Shown here in pieces: positions 6,430 to 6,982 of a stretch of DNA of 6,982 nucleotides. The DNA is from DATJZH01 sp035499215 (GTDB lineage Bacteria > Actinomycetota > Actinomycetes > Streptosporangiales > Streptosporangiaceae). Below the pieces are notes generated by a model. It did no database searches. It was not told the DNA's origin and saw nothing but the letters and a program-made list of their open reading frames with translations. The stretch is taken from contig DATJZH010000264.1 in the NCBI GenBank assembly GCA_035499215.1, positions 1 to 6,982 of the forward strand. The letters are read 5' to 3'. Positions within the stretch are counted from its first letter, which is position 1. Each line of letters begins with the position of its first letter. The translations under genes and the position numbers were made by a program.

Positions 6430-6450
6430 GCGCGAGCTGCGGCTCCGCGC
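6430..6450 (+). repeat. Inverted repeat (hairpin with one bulge)
   Basis: GCGCGAGC (6430-6437) can pair with GCTCCGCGC (6442-6450) around the loop TGCG, with one bulged C at 6445. It is the second GC-rich hairpin downstream of the HprK-like gene and may back up transcription termination. Confidence 0.35.
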
Positions 6451-6486
6451 CCGTTCCCGGCCCGCAGTCCGAGCAGAAACTGGCTT

Positions 6487-6504
6487 GCGCCGGCCGGCCG
6501 GCGC
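6487..6504. repeat. Perfect 18-bp palindrome
   Basis: GCGCCGGCCGGCCGGCGC is its own reverse complement over all 18 bases. As RNA it can form a 7-bp stem with a CCGG loop; as DNA it is a symmetrical site that a dimeric protein could bind. It sits midway between the HprK-like gene and glgC. A further perfect 12-bp palindrome, CCCGGGCCCGGG, lies at 6532-6543. Confidence 0.6.
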
Positions 6505-6745
6505 CGTGTCCGCCCCGGCCTGGGCTGATGCCCCGGGCCCGGGTCCAGTTCCCAGACCTGAGCAATGAGATCGATGCCTAGGCTTTGGCGATCGGATGCC
6601 TGCCGAGCCTACCTTTGGGCAACTAGGCGGACAACACTAGAGGGTGCACGCGCAGTCTCCGGACGGACTCGCCCTGAGAGGGCTTGCGGCCGGCCACGGC
6701 TCTGCCCGGAACTGCAGACGCCAGAGGTACCCGAGGCCGAGGGCC

Positions 6746-6751
6746 GGGAGG
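6746..6751 (+). promoter_or_regulatory. Ribosome binding site of glgC
   Basis: GGGAGG ends 6 nt before the ATG at 6758, an ideal spacing. It supports that ATG over the GTG at 6751, which overlaps the site itself. Confidence 0.75.
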
Positions 6752-6757
6752 TGGAAG

Positions 6758-6982
6758 ATGGCTGGACAGCGGGTCCTGGGCATCGTTCTCGCGGGCGGGG
6801 CGGGCAAGCGCCTCGCGCCGCTGACCGCGGACCGGGCTAAGCCGGCTGTTCCGGTCGGCGGCCTGTACCGGCTGGTGGATTTCGCGCTGTCCAATCTCGT
6901 CAACGCCGGGTGCCGGCGCATCTGCGTGCTGACCCAGTACAAGAGCCACAGCCTGGACCGGCACATCACCACTACCTGGCGG
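6758..6982 (+). CDS. glgC: Glucose-1-phosphate adenylyltransferase (ADP-glucose pyrophosphorylase), N-terminal part
   Basis: The first 75 codons of a gene that runs off the window end; the family is usually around 400 aa. The enzyme makes ADP-glucose and pyrophosphate from ATP and glucose 1-phosphate, the first committed step of bacterial glycogen synthesis in the cytoplasm. The sequence opens with the nucleotidyltransferase signature 'VLAGGAGKRLAPLT' (10-23), where the glycine-rich loop and R18 contact the nucleotide. It continues with 'RAKPAVPVGGLYRLVDFALSN' split over residues 26-46, which is characteristic of GlgC rather than of the sugar-nucleotide relatives RfbA or GalU. 'ICVLTQYKSHSLDRHI' (55-70) also fits GlgC. 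The start is well supported by its ribosome site. It is separated from the upstream island by 384 bp and a likely terminator, so it probably has its own promoter. In many actinobacteria glgA is divergent from glgC; here the upstream neighbour is the HprK-like gene instead. Confidence 0.95.
   Translation, partial: MAGQRVLGIVLAGGAGKRLAPLTADRAKPAVPVGGLYRLVDFALSNLVNAGCRRICVLTQYKSHSLDRHITTTWR

Larger units (their letters stand above)
6374..6757. other. 384-bp intergenic region upstream of glgC, no gene seen
   Basis: Open frames here are short, lack ribosome sites and have no recognisable domain. The left half (6385-6543) holds four GC-rich inverted repeats or palindromes described separately. The right half (about 6560-6660) is less GC-rich, with GCCTAGGC (6576-6583) and a GCCTA/TAGGC inverted pair (6607-6611 with 6624-6628), and is where a glgC promoter would be expected. 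A loose -35/-10-like pair, TTGGCG (6585-6590) and TACCTT (6610-6615), has a 19-bp spacer and is too weak to call. No tRNA, riboswitch or CRISPR structure was recognised. Confidence 0.6.

Noticed and set aside
6565..6840. Plus-strand frame of 91 codons overlapping the glgC start
   Set aside because: It overlaps glgC out of frame, has no ribosome site and no domain.

Overview
The window looks like chromosomal DNA of a high-GC actinobacterium. Codon third positions are dominated by G and C, strong GGAGG-type ribosome sites are present, and the gene types (a SARP/AfsR-type giant regulator, an ECF-like sigma factor, glgC) fit Streptomyces-like or related filamentous actinomycetes. The genus cannot be fixed from this sequence alone.

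Layout. (1) 1-141, plus strand: the C-terminal end of a universal stress protein with an intact nucleotide-binding signature. (2) 303-911, minus strand: a compact 202-aa ECF-like sigma-70 family sigma factor, convergent with the stress gene. (3) 912-1142: a 231-bp divergent control region. Its right end carries an 11-bp-period direct repeat that resembles a SARP operator, followed by a strong ribosome site. (4) 1143-4925, plus: a 1260-aa regulator made of an OmpR-like winged helix, a BTAD domain, a degenerate class III nucleotide-cyclase-like domain, an AAA/STAND-type ATPase with intact Walker motifs, and a long TPR-like helical tail. It contains one rare TTA leucine codon. (5) 4942-5292, plus: a 116-aa beta-rich protein of unknown function, 16 bp behind the regulator. 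(6) 5330-6373, plus: a 347-aa HPr-kinase-like P-loop protein of unknown substrate, with clearly lower GC and rarer codons than its neighbours. (7) 6374-6757: a 384-bp noncoding stretch rich in inverted repeats that probably ends the preceding transcript and holds the upstream region of glgC. (8) 6758-6982, plus: the N-terminal 75 codons of glucose-1-phosphate adenylyltransferase (GlgC), cut by the window end.

How the genes may work together. The flanking Usp and GlgC genes look like ordinary housekeeping or stress genes. The middle (303-6373) looks like an accessory regulatory island: a sigma factor divergent from a probable three-gene unit of giant SARP regulator, small beta-rich protein and HprK-like kinase. 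The most interesting hypothesis is that the kinase and the small protein form a signalling or modification pair tied to the SARP regulator. No RiPP precursor, HPr protein or biosynthetic enzyme is visible here, so their target is unknown.
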